Part shown: one piece after another, positions 22,069 to 32,640 of the stretch
Layout of the letters: each line of letters opens with the position of its first letter
Numbering within the stretch: position 1 is the first letter of the stretch
Assembly: GCF_003265705.1 (NCBI RefSeq)
Contig: NW_020312827.1
Span: forward strand, 19,100,711-19,164,710
DNA length: 64,000 bases
Origin: Callorhinus ursinus
Taxonomy: Eukaryota; Chordata; Mammalia; Carnivora; Otariidae
Direction of reading: 5' to 3'
The notes under the pieces: generated by a model
Told to the model about the DNA's origin: nothing
The model's input: the letters and a program-made list of their open reading frames with translations, nothing else
The model's database searches: none
Position numbers and translations under genes: made by a program

Positions 22069-23525
22069 TCATCATCATTTTAATTTAAGCTAACAAAATG
22101 AATTATCTTTCTTTAAACTACTGTCTATATTATGCATATGTTGCACATCTCTACACTACCAAAAAGATCCTTTCCAAAGGGACTAACTGAAGCTCTATTT
22201 TTTTTTTCCACACAGACTCTGACAAATCTGAGTTCCAGGTTACCAGTAGAAATAAAAGAATTAAGATCCTGAATTATTACATGCCATGTGGAGAAAAATG
22301 TGCTTCGGTCGGAGGGAGACTACCTAGTATGTATGCCTGGTGTGAACCAGTATTATTTACAAGTGCAGAACAATCTGAAAATATCATTATGGAAGGAATG
22401 TACCCCATGCCTGCTATAAGGGAAGCAGAGCCTTGATTTTCTTCTTCACCTTGAAGTCTATCAGTCCAACATCTGCTATTCCCCATCTATAGGAAGGGAT
22501 TACAAATGTGATTAAAAAATGATTTTTTTTTTGGATGTCTGACAGAGCAGTTCTTAACTGAGAAGGCTAGGCACAGTAGAAAGAAATATAGTTTAAGACA
22601 CATCATATTAGTGGGAAATAAATGTACAAAGACTTAAATTATTTTCAGAATCATGAACAAACTTGAAATCTGAGTTACTGTGAACTGAAAACACTCTGGA
22701 AAACTTTGTAGTGATGACAATTTGGGCTAACAGCTAAGAAGGCCACATGGTAATCAGATTCTCATGATTTTTCTCACCACTACTGAGTTAGCAAATGCTG
22801 GTACTCTCCCAAGAGACACTGTTCTTGGGACATTTCCAAAATAAAGTTCAAGTAAGTATCTAAGATCATGTATGCTTATTTACACACTAAGCTTCAGAAT
22901 CCTTTGTGGTTCATCCATTCTAAGTTATTATTACTAAATTTTGCTCATGCTGAGAAGCTCCCTAGCACTGAGTCTCACACTTTATTTTAAACCCCAGGGT
23001 CTTAAATCAAATCCAGGATTTAGTGTACTTCTGGCCCCTCCATAAAAGAAGTTCTGCTATCCAAGCCCTAGCCAACTCCTGGGAAAGGTATAAGTGAAAA
23101 AAATGCCAGAATTTCTGTTCACATCAATGAATAACAAACAAAGCTGTCAAAGGATCTTGGATTAAAGTCACTATTTTTTAATATACAAAATAAAAACATA
23201 AAAAATAAGCCCACAGCATCTCATCATATCAACTGTAATATCCTAACACCCAGGTTAAACTTTTGCATTCAGGAGCTATCCCTATTTCACGCTATCTTAT
23301 ATTTGAATCACATAATAGTAAAGAAATTAATCCAAATATTTCACAAGTACACCTAACCATTTAACCTGGACATCAACAAAATGTTAACTATTGCTAAAAG
23401 ATTTCAACTCTTTCCTCCCTAAGACATTTAGGTTTTGGTACTAGCAAACTAGCAAAACAACTAGTTTTAGGCAGAATCAGACCAGCACCACTTGTAAAGG
23501 AGAAGCATTTAGTCTTGTTCTTTAA
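22069..23525. other. unassigned spacer
   Basis: No gene or clear repeat. A 69-codon minus-strand frame at 22277-22486 has no domain. Composition is close to the rest of the window. Confidence 0.4.
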
Positions 23526-23529
23526 TTAC

Positions 23530-23764
23530 TGTTTTTGTTTTTTTAATCTTTTTTATTCATCTTTTCTTTGAAATATGTGAACATGCTAAGAACAGCTGTT
23601 TTAACATCTTGTCTATTTATTCTATCACCCTATCATTTCTAGAACCAATTTTACCAACTGATTTTCCCCCTAGTTTTATTTGATGCTGGACATTGTGAAT
23701 TTTATGTCATTAGATGTTGAATTTTGTCTTTCTTTGGAAAAAAAAATTTTTGGTAGTATGTTAA
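23530..23764 (-). repeat. probable old L1-derived fragment
   Basis: 'TTTGATGCTGGACATTGTGA' followed by 'TTGAATTTTG' resembles a block found in many old mammalian L1 3' regions. Orientation and subfamily are uncertain. Confidence 0.4.
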
Positions 23765-23940
23765 GTTACTTTTGGTCTTAGCTTGGGCTGTTAAAATACC
23801 ATAAACTGGTGATTTATCAATAACAGAAATTTATTTCTTCCAGTTCTGGAAGCTGGGAAGTCCAAGGGCAAGGTGCCAGGTGATTTGGTATCTAGTGAGA
23901 GCTCTCTTCCTGGTTGTAGACAGTCATCTTCTTGCTATGT
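23765..23940 (-). mobile_element. MLT1-type LTR fragment (ERVL-MaLR), antisense
   Basis: 'CAGAAATTTATTTCTTCCAG', then 'TTCTGGAAGCTGGGAAGTCC', 'GGCAAGGTGCCAGGTGATTT' and 'CTTCCTGGTTGTAGACAGTC' are the reverse complement of the 3' half of an MLT1A-like LTR. It stops at about 23940, shortly before the antisense L1 tail. No internal viral coding sequence is present. Confidence 0.8.
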
Positions 23941-23997
23941 TAATTTACTTTTTATTTTTTATTTTTTAAGGTTTTCCATGGAGCATTTTTTTTTGTT

Positions 23998-24765
23998 GTT
24001 TTCTTTTTTAAGTTTTTAATTCTAGTTAACATAGTGTTATATTAGTTTCAGGTGTATAATATAGTGATTCAACAATTCCATACATCACCTAATGTTCACC
24101 AGGACAAGTATGTTCCTTAATCCCCATCACCTGTCTAAACTTTTTCCCCCCCCCCCCCCTCCCCGACTGTTCTCTATGATTAAGAGTCTGTTCCTTGATT
24201 TGTCTCTTTTTTTCCCCTTTGCTTGTTTCTTAAATTCCATATATGAGTGAAATCATATGCTATTTATCTTTCTCTGACTTATTTCACTTATTCACTTAAT
24301 TATATTATCTAGCTCCATCTACATCATTGCAAAAGGCAAGACTTCATTCTTTTTTATGGCTTAATATTATTCCATTGTATATATGTACCACATCTTTATC
24401 CATTCATCAATCGATGGACATTTGAGCTGCTTTCATATCTTGGCTATTGTAAATAATGCTGCTATACACATAGGGGTGGGTGCATGTACCCCCTCTGAAT
24501 TAGTGTTTTTGTATTCTTAAGGTAAACACCCACTAGTGCGATTGTTGGATGATAGAGTAGTTTTATTTCTAACTTTTTGAAGACTCGCCATACTGTCTTC
24601 CAGAGTGGTTGCACCAGTTTGCATTCCCACCAACCATGCATGAGTGTTCCTTTCTCTCCACAGCCTAACCAATACCTGTTGTTTCTTGTGTTATTGATTT
24701 TAGCCATTCTGACAGGTCTGAGGTGATATCTCACCATAGTTTTGATCTGCATTTCCCTGATGGTA
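23998..24765 (-). mobile_element. 5'-truncated L1, antisense, with 3' UTR
   Basis: Reversed L1 3' end: UTR from about 23998 with 'TAGTTTCAGGTGTATAATAT' near 24042 and a C14-T-C4 run at 24146-24164, then the ORF2 C-terminus. The minus-strand frame 24462-24752 keeps the cysteine knuckle order but with Tyr for Trp context ('[19 protein letters not shown]'), losing the first and third Cys-type positions (Cys to Tyr; Cys to Gly). The element is cut at about ORF2 'REIQIKT', a normal 5' truncation. Confidence 0.88.
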
Positions 24766-25536
24766 ATAATTAGAGTTTTAAAAACATCATATATAAAGTG
24801 TATTGTTCTCCTAGTGTTCTCTGGTATACACCTCCCACTAATTTCTTATTGTGCCATATTTGTATACCATTTATATTCCACTCTGTATGTGTGTTTTTCT
24901 TCCTGTTTGATTAAATACTGTGATAATTTCCATACTAGGTGTGAAGTAAAAATAATTTCCTATTGGATGAACATGGATATTTTTCTGCATAACTTTATCA
25001 ATTATTCCCTCCAGCTATAGATCTTGAAATCCAAGACTTAAACATTTTGTGTCAATTTTAGTGCAGGCTGTACTTCTAATGCTTTTACATAACTTAAAGT
25101 TACTTTCCTATTGATTGGTGTGGTTTATATTTTCCAAAATGTGAAAGATTTATAAAATATTATAAAGGTGATCAGTGATTAAGAAGCTAAGCATTCCAAT
25201 TTACAAAACCAAGAGATTGTACTCTCTCCTCCTTAAACTGTCTTTCAACACAAATTATTTTGACCAAGTAAAATTTTTAACTTTTCTGCTTAAAAATACT
25301 CACTTTTTTTGAAATTAAGTGGTTTAGATTAAAATAAAGTATAAGATAAAAGCATGACATCATTTTTTCCTTTTACAGTTGTTATTTTACACTGTTATTT
25401 ATATCAGGTATATAAATATACCTTTCTTTCCAAAGAAAGAATTTTTTCTTTGGAATTACAAAGGAAGAAATCATGTATTTGGTAAGTGAAATATATGGCG
25501 AAATAGTGCATTAAAGTTTCTCTCTTGTCCCAGAAC
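24766..25536. other. unassigned spacer
   Basis: Contains a 92-codon + frame (24742-25020) that starts within the L1 remnant and runs into AT-rich DNA; it is hydrophobic and Cys-rich but has no recognisable family, so it is not called. Confidence 0.4.
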
Positions 25537-25641
25537 AGCCAAAATAAATTATTTATTGCTAATATATATCGTTAGCCAAAATAAATTATTTATTCCTAAT
25601 ATATATTGTTAGCCAAAATAAATTATTTATTCTAATATAAA
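25537..25641 (+). repeat. 37-bp minisatellite, about 2.8 units
   Basis: Three head-to-tail copies of a unit beginning AGCCAAAATAAATTATTTAT: 25537-25573, 25574-25610 and a partial third from 25611. Copies one and two differ at only two positions (GCTAAT/CCTAAT and ATCGTT/ATTGTT), so the array is young. It does not belong to a transposon I recognise. Confidence 0.93.
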
Positions 25642-25860
25642 TAGCAGAAAACAGGAATGATCATAAAACATAAAAAATAAAGGGTCAACCTGGTCTTAAT
25701 CCAAACAAGAAACTACAGATGATATTAAATAAAACTCTTTAGAACTGACTGCTAGAGAAAGGAATTACTGTCATTGAAATCTATGACACCAGTTTCCTAT
25801 CTCTAAGCAATGACACAAAATTTATTGTCTGAGTTACATAAAATATGCTTGGACAAAAAT

Positions 25861-26059
25861 TTTTTTTTAAAGATTTTACTTATTTATTTGACAGACAGAG
25901 AGAGACAGTGAGAGAAGAAACACAAGCAGGGGGAGTGGAGAGGGAGAAGCAGGCTTCCCATGGAGCAGGGAGCCCGATGTGGGGCTCCATCCCAGGACGC
26001 TGGGATCATGACCTGAGCCGAAGGCAGATGCTTAAGGACTGAGCCACCCAGGCACCTCT
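25861..26059 (-). mobile_element. CAN SINE, antisense
   Basis: Reversed SINEC with a poly-T start and head ending GCCACCCAGGCACC. Flanks 25847-25860 and 26060-26072 are similar (about 11 of 13), giving a slightly aged duplication. Confidence 0.92.
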
Positions 26060-26072
26060 TCTTGAACAAAAT

Positions 26073-27896
26073 CTTAAAGAATAACTCACTATGAATAACT
26101 AAGTTTAAGGAAATACACTAAATCCAACTGAACCTGTTTCTTTCATCTGGAAACTTTATTTCCTATAAGTCTAGTATACAAATGACTCTAAAGCCATAAC
26201 TACAGGAAGTGATTATCCCCTTGATGAATGTTCACACAGTTAGTAACGATTATTGTCCATTTACAATTGTCATGAATAGATCACCTACTTCTAGGGGAAA
26301 TCTCATGGATTTGGCTGCAGGCTGCACTGCTAATACACTGTATTATTCTTTTGACATAGTGACAACTTTCACTGTATGATTAAAATAATAATTCCAAATA
26401 TACCCATCATGTTCTGTCCTTCATAAGATTTCATAAATAAGGTAAACATTTCTCATTGGGACCATTCATCAATTTTAATTTCACATTTATTTAAGGAGTC
26501 ATCTAAAAGTCAGTTGATTACTTACCATAAATGAATATTAAATGATTCATTTGTTAATATTGTTTCAAAAAGCAACACAGTTCCCTCTATGCTAAAAGAA
26601 ATGATTCTATGAAAATAAAAACTCAAATAAGAAATGTCCTTTGTCCTTTATAAAATAAAATTTAATAAAAATAAAATAATTCAACAGCTACATAAATTGC
26701 TACTGATAATATCATTGGCTTAGTATATTTTATTAAAGTTATTGCTCTGTTAACAGTGATCCAAGTGTTGCTTTTCAACATGTTCTATTCATTTTCACAA
26801 TTTCAGCATTATTGATTGTATCTTAGATCAGGTTCTTTTTGCTTAAATAAAGTATTTTGCCTTTTCTCTTACCATTAATTAGACTAGGGTCTAATATTTT
26901 AGGTTCAAAATCAGTTTTATTCTCGTACATGTACTATTTAAACTTCTCATTAAAATACACGTTTTAATGCCCATTAATATTATTAAGTTGTTTTGTGGTT
27001 CTTGACAGAAACAATGGTTTATATTTGCTAGTGGGTAATACTGATCCTTCACTTTGAGTACAGTCCAAATACATTATTATGTTAATCATGATTTCCTAAA
27101 ATGCCTACAAATTCTAATATTATGAAGTAACTGGGGCTCTAGCTAAGTGCCTCCATATAATTATTCTTTGAAATATTCTTAATAAGGCTACATTGGCATC
27201 AGACACATGCATTCAAAAGCAACTTCTTTCTTGGTGTTTTAAAGGAAACCATCGCCACTTTCCATGATTATTCCTATAAATTTTTCAGCCTATTCCTGGT
27301 CATTTGAGTGGGCATTGTTCAACTTTGGCAATAGGAGCTCATTTTTTCTTCTTAAAAGTAAGTCATCAAATTTATTCAGTAGCTAAGATTTCTTACTGAA
27401 TCTGGGCTGTGATGTTATCCTTTATTTCATTAAAACATGTTTTCAGAATCCATTAGTAGAGGCTCAAAGGCATATATTCAAAATCATAAGCACACATCTA
27501 TAGTTCATATTTTCACACTGAGTACTCAACACTCAGACATACTTTATATGATACTCCCTAGGTAAGCCAAACAGCTTTATGGCAGCTACAATATGAGTAT
27601 TTCCTCTGATTACATAATCGTTTAATTTTGAATCTAAGAAAGTACATCCGAATTACCTAAGTATGAAGGTTACTTAAATTTATGAACCTATTATATGCTA
27701 AGACCTCTGAGATCTGGAAAAAAATTATTTCAGAAACCAGAAACTTCAGTAATGGTGCAAGCGAGGGGATGAAAGGTTTGGTGGCAACAGATAAACTCTG
27801 AGCATCCACCAATAAGTGAACTCAGTTGAGATTATCTGCTAACCACAAATTTAAATATACCATTTTTAGTTAACTTGTTTTATTCATTTATGGACA
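26073..27896. other. long unassigned AT-rich spacer
   Basis: About 1.8 kb without a frame over 60 codons on either strand and without a repeat I can name; 'CTCATTAAAATACACGTTTT'-type AT-rich text throughout. Could contain conserved non-coding DNA, which cannot be judged from one genome. Confidence 0.45.
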
Positions 27897-28289
27897 AATC
27901 TTAGTCTTCTCAGGCTGTCATAACAAAATAGATTGGGTGGCTTAAAAAACAGAAATTCATTTTATCAAATTTCTAGAGGTTGGACATTTGAGATCAGTGC
28001 CAGAAAGGTTGGGTTCTGGGGAGAGAGTGCTCTCCCTGGCTTACAGGTGGCCACCTTCTCCCTGTGCTCACATGGTCTTTCCTTTGTGCATATTCATGGA
28101 GAGGAGACACATGCTCTCTGGTTTCTCTTCTTATAAGGACACTATTATTTTTTGAGATCTCCCTCATCACCCTCATCACCTCATGTAACCCTAGTTACCT
28201 CCTAGAGACTCGATCTCCAAATACCATATTGTGGAAGTTAGGGCTTCAACATATGAATTTCAGGGGACACAAACATTGTCCACAATGCA
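27897..28289 (-). mobile_element. MLT1-type solo LTR (ERVL-MaLR), antisense
   Basis: Left end 'TTAGTCTTCTCAGGCTGTCA' and 'GGGTGGCTTAAAAAACAGAA'; middle 'CTCACATGGTCTTTCCTTTG' and 'CTTCTTATAAGGACACTA'; right end 'CTTCAACATATGAATTTCAG' and 'GGGGACACAAACATTG'. This is the reverse complement of a whole MLT1-like LTR, about 390 bp. No internal region is present, consistent with LTR-LTR recombination. Short frames on both strands are by-products. Confidence 0.82.
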
Positions 28290-30002
28290 ACATTAATGTG
28301 CTTGGAAAATGAATCATCAGGCAAAAATAGAACTATATATATAATTGCTAGACAATTATAAAGTTTACACAAAAACATTATTTTTATTTAGGCACAGGAT
28401 TTTTTTGCCATATTTTTGTCATTTTATTATCCTTTACTGCTATCATATTGAGCCAATTTATGGACCCAGATATTCGTTCAAGATCAGAACAGTATCACAA
28501 AACACATGTTATAAGAAGGTTAACTCACTATACAGATATCTCTAAGTAGAAAACATGTTTCCACATAGTGGCAGCCAATAAAATAGATATAATTAAACCA
28601 AAAACTGAGTCACTCTCCCAAGTAAGCAGTAAAAATTAATGCTTACGAATCACAAGAAGAGCAATGTTTTCTATTTTTCCCAAAACAAAGTACTCCCTTC
28701 ACAACATTTACAACACTCTGGGGCCTAAAGTTTAGGGACAAATAAAGTATTCCAAAGAAAATGGACCACAGAAGATTAAAAAGCATAATCAATAGTAAAT
28801 CCCCAGGCTGTAGAGTCATACATTTTGAGTATTCCTATGTAATCCCAGAAGATTAGTTATTAAAAATAATACTTTTATACTTGACACATTTGCTTTCCAC
28901 TTAAAAGCATCCTGGGCGACTATTATTATTATTGTTAATACTATGACCAGTCAGCTACTACTGTTATAAAGAACAGATCATATGTCTGTTTTGGGGTATA
29001 AAGAACTGTATACTACTCACTCATTTTAAGAGATTCATTGCCTTCAGCCACGACTGAGTTACAATGACTGACATCTGAAATCCACTTAGGAGAGGTTTGT
29101 TACTGGGAGCTCAAACTCTTGTTGCAGTCACAGAACAAAACTGTCTTCTTTCTCCAGGTTCCCATAAATGAAATATCTGGGCACAGCGATAATGTTTCTT
29201 GCTGGAGAAGTTTGTTCTTTGGGTATTCTGAGTAGTGTGTATAAAATATGAATCTAAATACAGCTGCTAAGACCTTCTGTCATGCTTTTCTCTAATTTTC
29301 CTGACTTCCCATCAGTCTTCTCAACACAGACTCTACATTCCTGAATCTGAAGAACATAGCTTATGTCACATGTTAAACAGTTGTAAGAAGAAATTAAGCT
29401 CTAAGAAAATCTTGCAATAGTTTGACAGGGAAGCTAAGCACATGTGTTGTCAGATTTCTTTTAGTGATACCTGACTATGCCTTTATTGTCAAATTATAGT
29501 CACTGGAAAGAAAGAATACTTAATGGACCACCAATTCATATTCATAGAGACACTGGGAGAGAAAAGTGCATTGTCTCTAAGTTTTATTTACTGTTTGTAA
29601 TTGTCTAATAGAATTAGCTCTTAACTGTGTCCATCGGGAAACTGTCTTAATGGCTCCTGTTCCTTAATTTTGGGAATGTTACCATTTTCCTATCAGGAAT
29701 TCAGTCAGAACTGTACTGCTTTTGGCCAATGATTACAGAATAAGGGATACTTCTAAAACAACATCAAAATCAATTGTGAAGAAGAAAGTAGAGCCAGGGA
29801 GAACATTTTCATTAAAGATAATGTACTAATCTCATTTTCCTTAGTTATCACACAATTTCAGCATAACTTTCTAGCAGTATCTATAACTTCACCTCTGATT
29901 GCTGCAATGGTTGGTGAAAATAGTTTCTAGAAATTAATTATTTAAATAGACTTTGGATAGTTATCCTTTATTCATCTTGCTTCAGAGAATAAAAAGGAGA
30001 GT
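28290..30002. other. long unassigned spacer
   Basis: No gene. A 66-codon frame (28345-28545) and a (TAT)n-like patch near 28920 are the only notable items. Confidence 0.42.
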
Positions 30003-30428
30003 AGCATCAAGTTTGCACTCGGCCTCCAGAAGACATGGGTTCAAATCCCACCTGAGTCTTACTAGCTGTGTCATCTTGACAACATGCCCATATCTTTTTT
30101 ATCTTCTCTGTGAACTTCTTCTGGTAGGTTTATAAGAACTGAGTAAGACAGGGCACCCTGGTGGCTTAGTCGGTTAAACCACTGCCTTTGGCTCAGGTCA
30201 TGATCCCAGGGTCCTGGGATCGAGTCCCGCATCAGGCTCCCTGCTCAGCGGGGAGTCTGCTTCTCCCTCTCTTTCTGCCCCTCCCCCTGCTGTGCGCTCT
30301 CTCTCTCTCTCTCTCTCCCTCTCCCAAATAAATAAAATCTTTAAAAAAAAAAAAGAATTGAGTCAGATAATGTAGGCAATGCACTTAGCATAGCATTCAA
30401 TAAATTATACTAGTAACATGCTACCATT
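30003..30428 (+). repeat. MIR, sense, split by a SINE
   Basis: 'CATGGGTTCAAATCCCACCT' (tRNA-like B-box side), 'ACTAGCTGTGTCATCTTGAC', then after the SINE 'AATGCACTTAGCATAGCATT' and 'CAATAAATTATACTAGTAAC'. These match the MIR order on both sides of the insertion, so the halves belong together. Confidence 0.8.
30151..30352 (+). mobile_element. CAN SINE, sense, inside MIR
   Basis: Head 'GGGCACCCTGGTGGCTTAGT', B-box 'GGGATCGAGTCCCGC', a (CT)n tract and AAATAAATAAAATC tail. Duplications 30134-30150 and 30353-30369 agree at 15 of 17 bases. Confidence 0.95.
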
Positions 30429-31275
30429 ATACCTACTTAATTTGTGATCATTCCTGTATATGAAACAGGTTATGAAATAACGTGGATTATCTTCTAGGCC
30501 AGTAGCTTTTTAGGACTAATTGATTTTCATTATTATCTGCTTATGAGTACTTTGAGAATACATTTTCCTAAAGAGTCAATTGAGGTTAGGGAAGTAAGGA
30601 AATATGATCAAATAACTTGATCAAAACCTATCAAAATAGTTCAATCAAAAGTCTACTTTTAATAATCATAATACCCACAGCCTATCAACCACATGATCTT
30701 CCTTAGGATCTGTACATGTATTGTTTTATGTTCAAATTCTAGTCATGAAAAAGTGTTATGTGTGTAACATTTATAGAGGTTCTTTCAGTTTTTACTTAAA
30801 CTGAGCTCTACCTGGTGTACCTACCCTTTAGGATAGGAGAAACAAGAGCAAAGATGGTGAGGGTCACACTGAACGGTCCTGTAACAGATCCTGCTGTCTG
30901 TGACTGTGTCTATTAGTTGTCTAAAAACACTCCCTATCCTCTACTCTGATATTCAAGATTACGTTAGAAAAAACAACAGTCCTAACCCCATGTGTATTTT
31001 GCTTTTTTGTTTTGCTTTGCTTTGCCTTTCACTCATTTTCTCAGGTAGTTTTTGCTGCTAAATGTGTTTTGTGAATATCTCTGTCTCGAGTGATTACCAA
31101 CAGCTGAATTCTCAGAAAACATTATAATCACTTGCATGCCACCTACCCCACAGCCTCTCTCCTCTGATCATTTGATCTACATCTTTACATTACCTGAAAC
31201 AGCCATCCCTGAAAATGTCATTTCTTCATGGAACAGACTGCCACTTCCTCTCATATTCTGTGTTTTGTAATATAA
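30429..31275. other. unassigned spacer
   Basis: No gene or named repeat. A TTTGCTTTGC-type short run occurs near 31010-31025. Confidence 0.42.
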
Positions 31276-31279
31276 ACAT

Positions 31280-31985
31280 ACAATAGAATATATAATATAT
31301 AACAGAGTATGATGAATACATATAGTAGTGACATAAAGATATACATAGACAACTCACGTACCCAACTACCTAGTTTTGATAGATCTGAACATTATTTCAT
31401 TATTTCTTCTTTCTTTTCTTGTCTGTCTTTCCTTGTCTTTCCCGAACTCCCTCCTTCCTTCCTTCCTTCCTTCCATTTTTAGAAATGAAACATTTTCAGA
31501 TACAATGAAATCTCTTGTTCTGCTACATTCCCCTCTCAGATCTTCTTTCTTCCCTCCTGTAAGAACCATCCTGAGATGGATATTACCACATTTATCCCTA
31601 TTTTTACCGTTACTATGCATACGTCTCTTTTTTATAATTTTAAAACTCTATATAAATGATATAACCCCACCATTTACCTTTTTTGCTAAGTAGCATATTT
31701 GAGATGTATTTTTGTTACCATTATATACTAATAATTCTTCAATACATACTTGCACATATATTTCCCTGTGTATGTGTTTGAAAGAATTCTAGGGTTCATA
31801 TTCTGAAGTGGAATACTTGGATTTGAAAGGTGTGCATATTAGATAGTCTGAACCTATTGTACCAACTTATACTCCTAATATCAGGGTAGGGGAATTCTAG
31901 TGTTTCTGCATCTTTTTCAATATTTGGTTTCGTCTTACTTTTGCACGTTTATCAATCTGATTGATGTATAATATCTCATTTTTAC
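31280..31985 (-). mobile_element. probable old L1 (L1M type) 3' part, antisense
   Basis: Weak but ordered matches to reversed L1 3' sequence: 'ACTCACGTACCCAACTACCT' near 31353, 'CTATATAAATGATATAACCC' near 31648, 'TTCTGAAGTGGAATACTTGG' near 31801 and 'TGATGTATAATATCTCATTT' near 31962. Very diverged. A CCTT run sits inside it. Confidence 0.55.
31451..31474. repeat. (CTTC)n microsatellite
   Basis: Five to six CCTT/TTCC units inside a longer pyrimidine-rich stretch starting near 31400. It creates spurious open frames on both strands (31376-31693, 31366-31620). Confidence 0.9.
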
Positions 31986-32499
31986 TCAAAACATGTTTTA
32001 TTCCAACATGGTTCCTGCCTTCAAACACAAACAAGATTTTGTATCTTGTAGGGATCATGGTAAGCCCCAAACCCATAATATCTAATGGATACTTTTCAAT
32101 CTTCTGTTCTCATTAGCATTTGAGACAGCTGACCACTTCTATCCTCAATATTGAGTCACTGATGTTTATTAAATGAATAACTTAATAAACGAATACACAT
32201 TGCTTAGTATTTGAAGAAAGAAGCAATCCCTCAATGAAAAAGGCAAAATAGCTGTTTTTCCTTTCTTGCAAACTCAAGTAAAAATGTACTTTATAAGATA
32301 TTAGCTGAATGCCTACAAAGTTGTGGTACATATGCTAGACATAAAAGATTTATAAAGGCTTAGCCTTTCAGTATGGAACAGAGCCCACAATAATGTATAC
32401 TTAATAGATATGTGCTTAGTAATAAAATAAACTGGATTTATTTTCCTTGTAGTACCTGTTATATTGCAAAAGTTACATATATTTAAATACTTCTTTATT
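31986..32499. other. unassigned spacer
   Basis: No frame or repeat of note, except the short match at 32227-32248 to 44221-44242 described as a finding. Confidence 0.4.
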
Positions 32500-32640
32500 G
32501 TCTAACTCCTTCTGTAGAAAATGTGTGCCAAAGGGCATGGACCTTATCTTCTTTACTTTATGTACCAAAGGCATAGAATACCACCTGACACCTGACTCAT
32601 ACTACAAAGTCAATGAATGTTTGTTGAACATATGGAATTG
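32500..32640 (+). repeat. L2 3' end fragment
   Basis: 'GGGCATGGACCTTATCTTCT', then 'GGCATAGAATACCACCTGAC' and 'CAATGAATGTTTGTTGAA' follow the L2 3' terminal order. Confidence 0.7.

Noticed and set aside
25537..25641. CRISPR-like spaced repeats
   Set aside because: Units are contiguous with no spacers, and the genome is eukaryotic.
31366..31693. Paired 84- and 105-codon frames on opposite strands
   Set aside because: Driven by the CCTT microsatellite and pyrimidine-rich DNA in an old L1 remnant.
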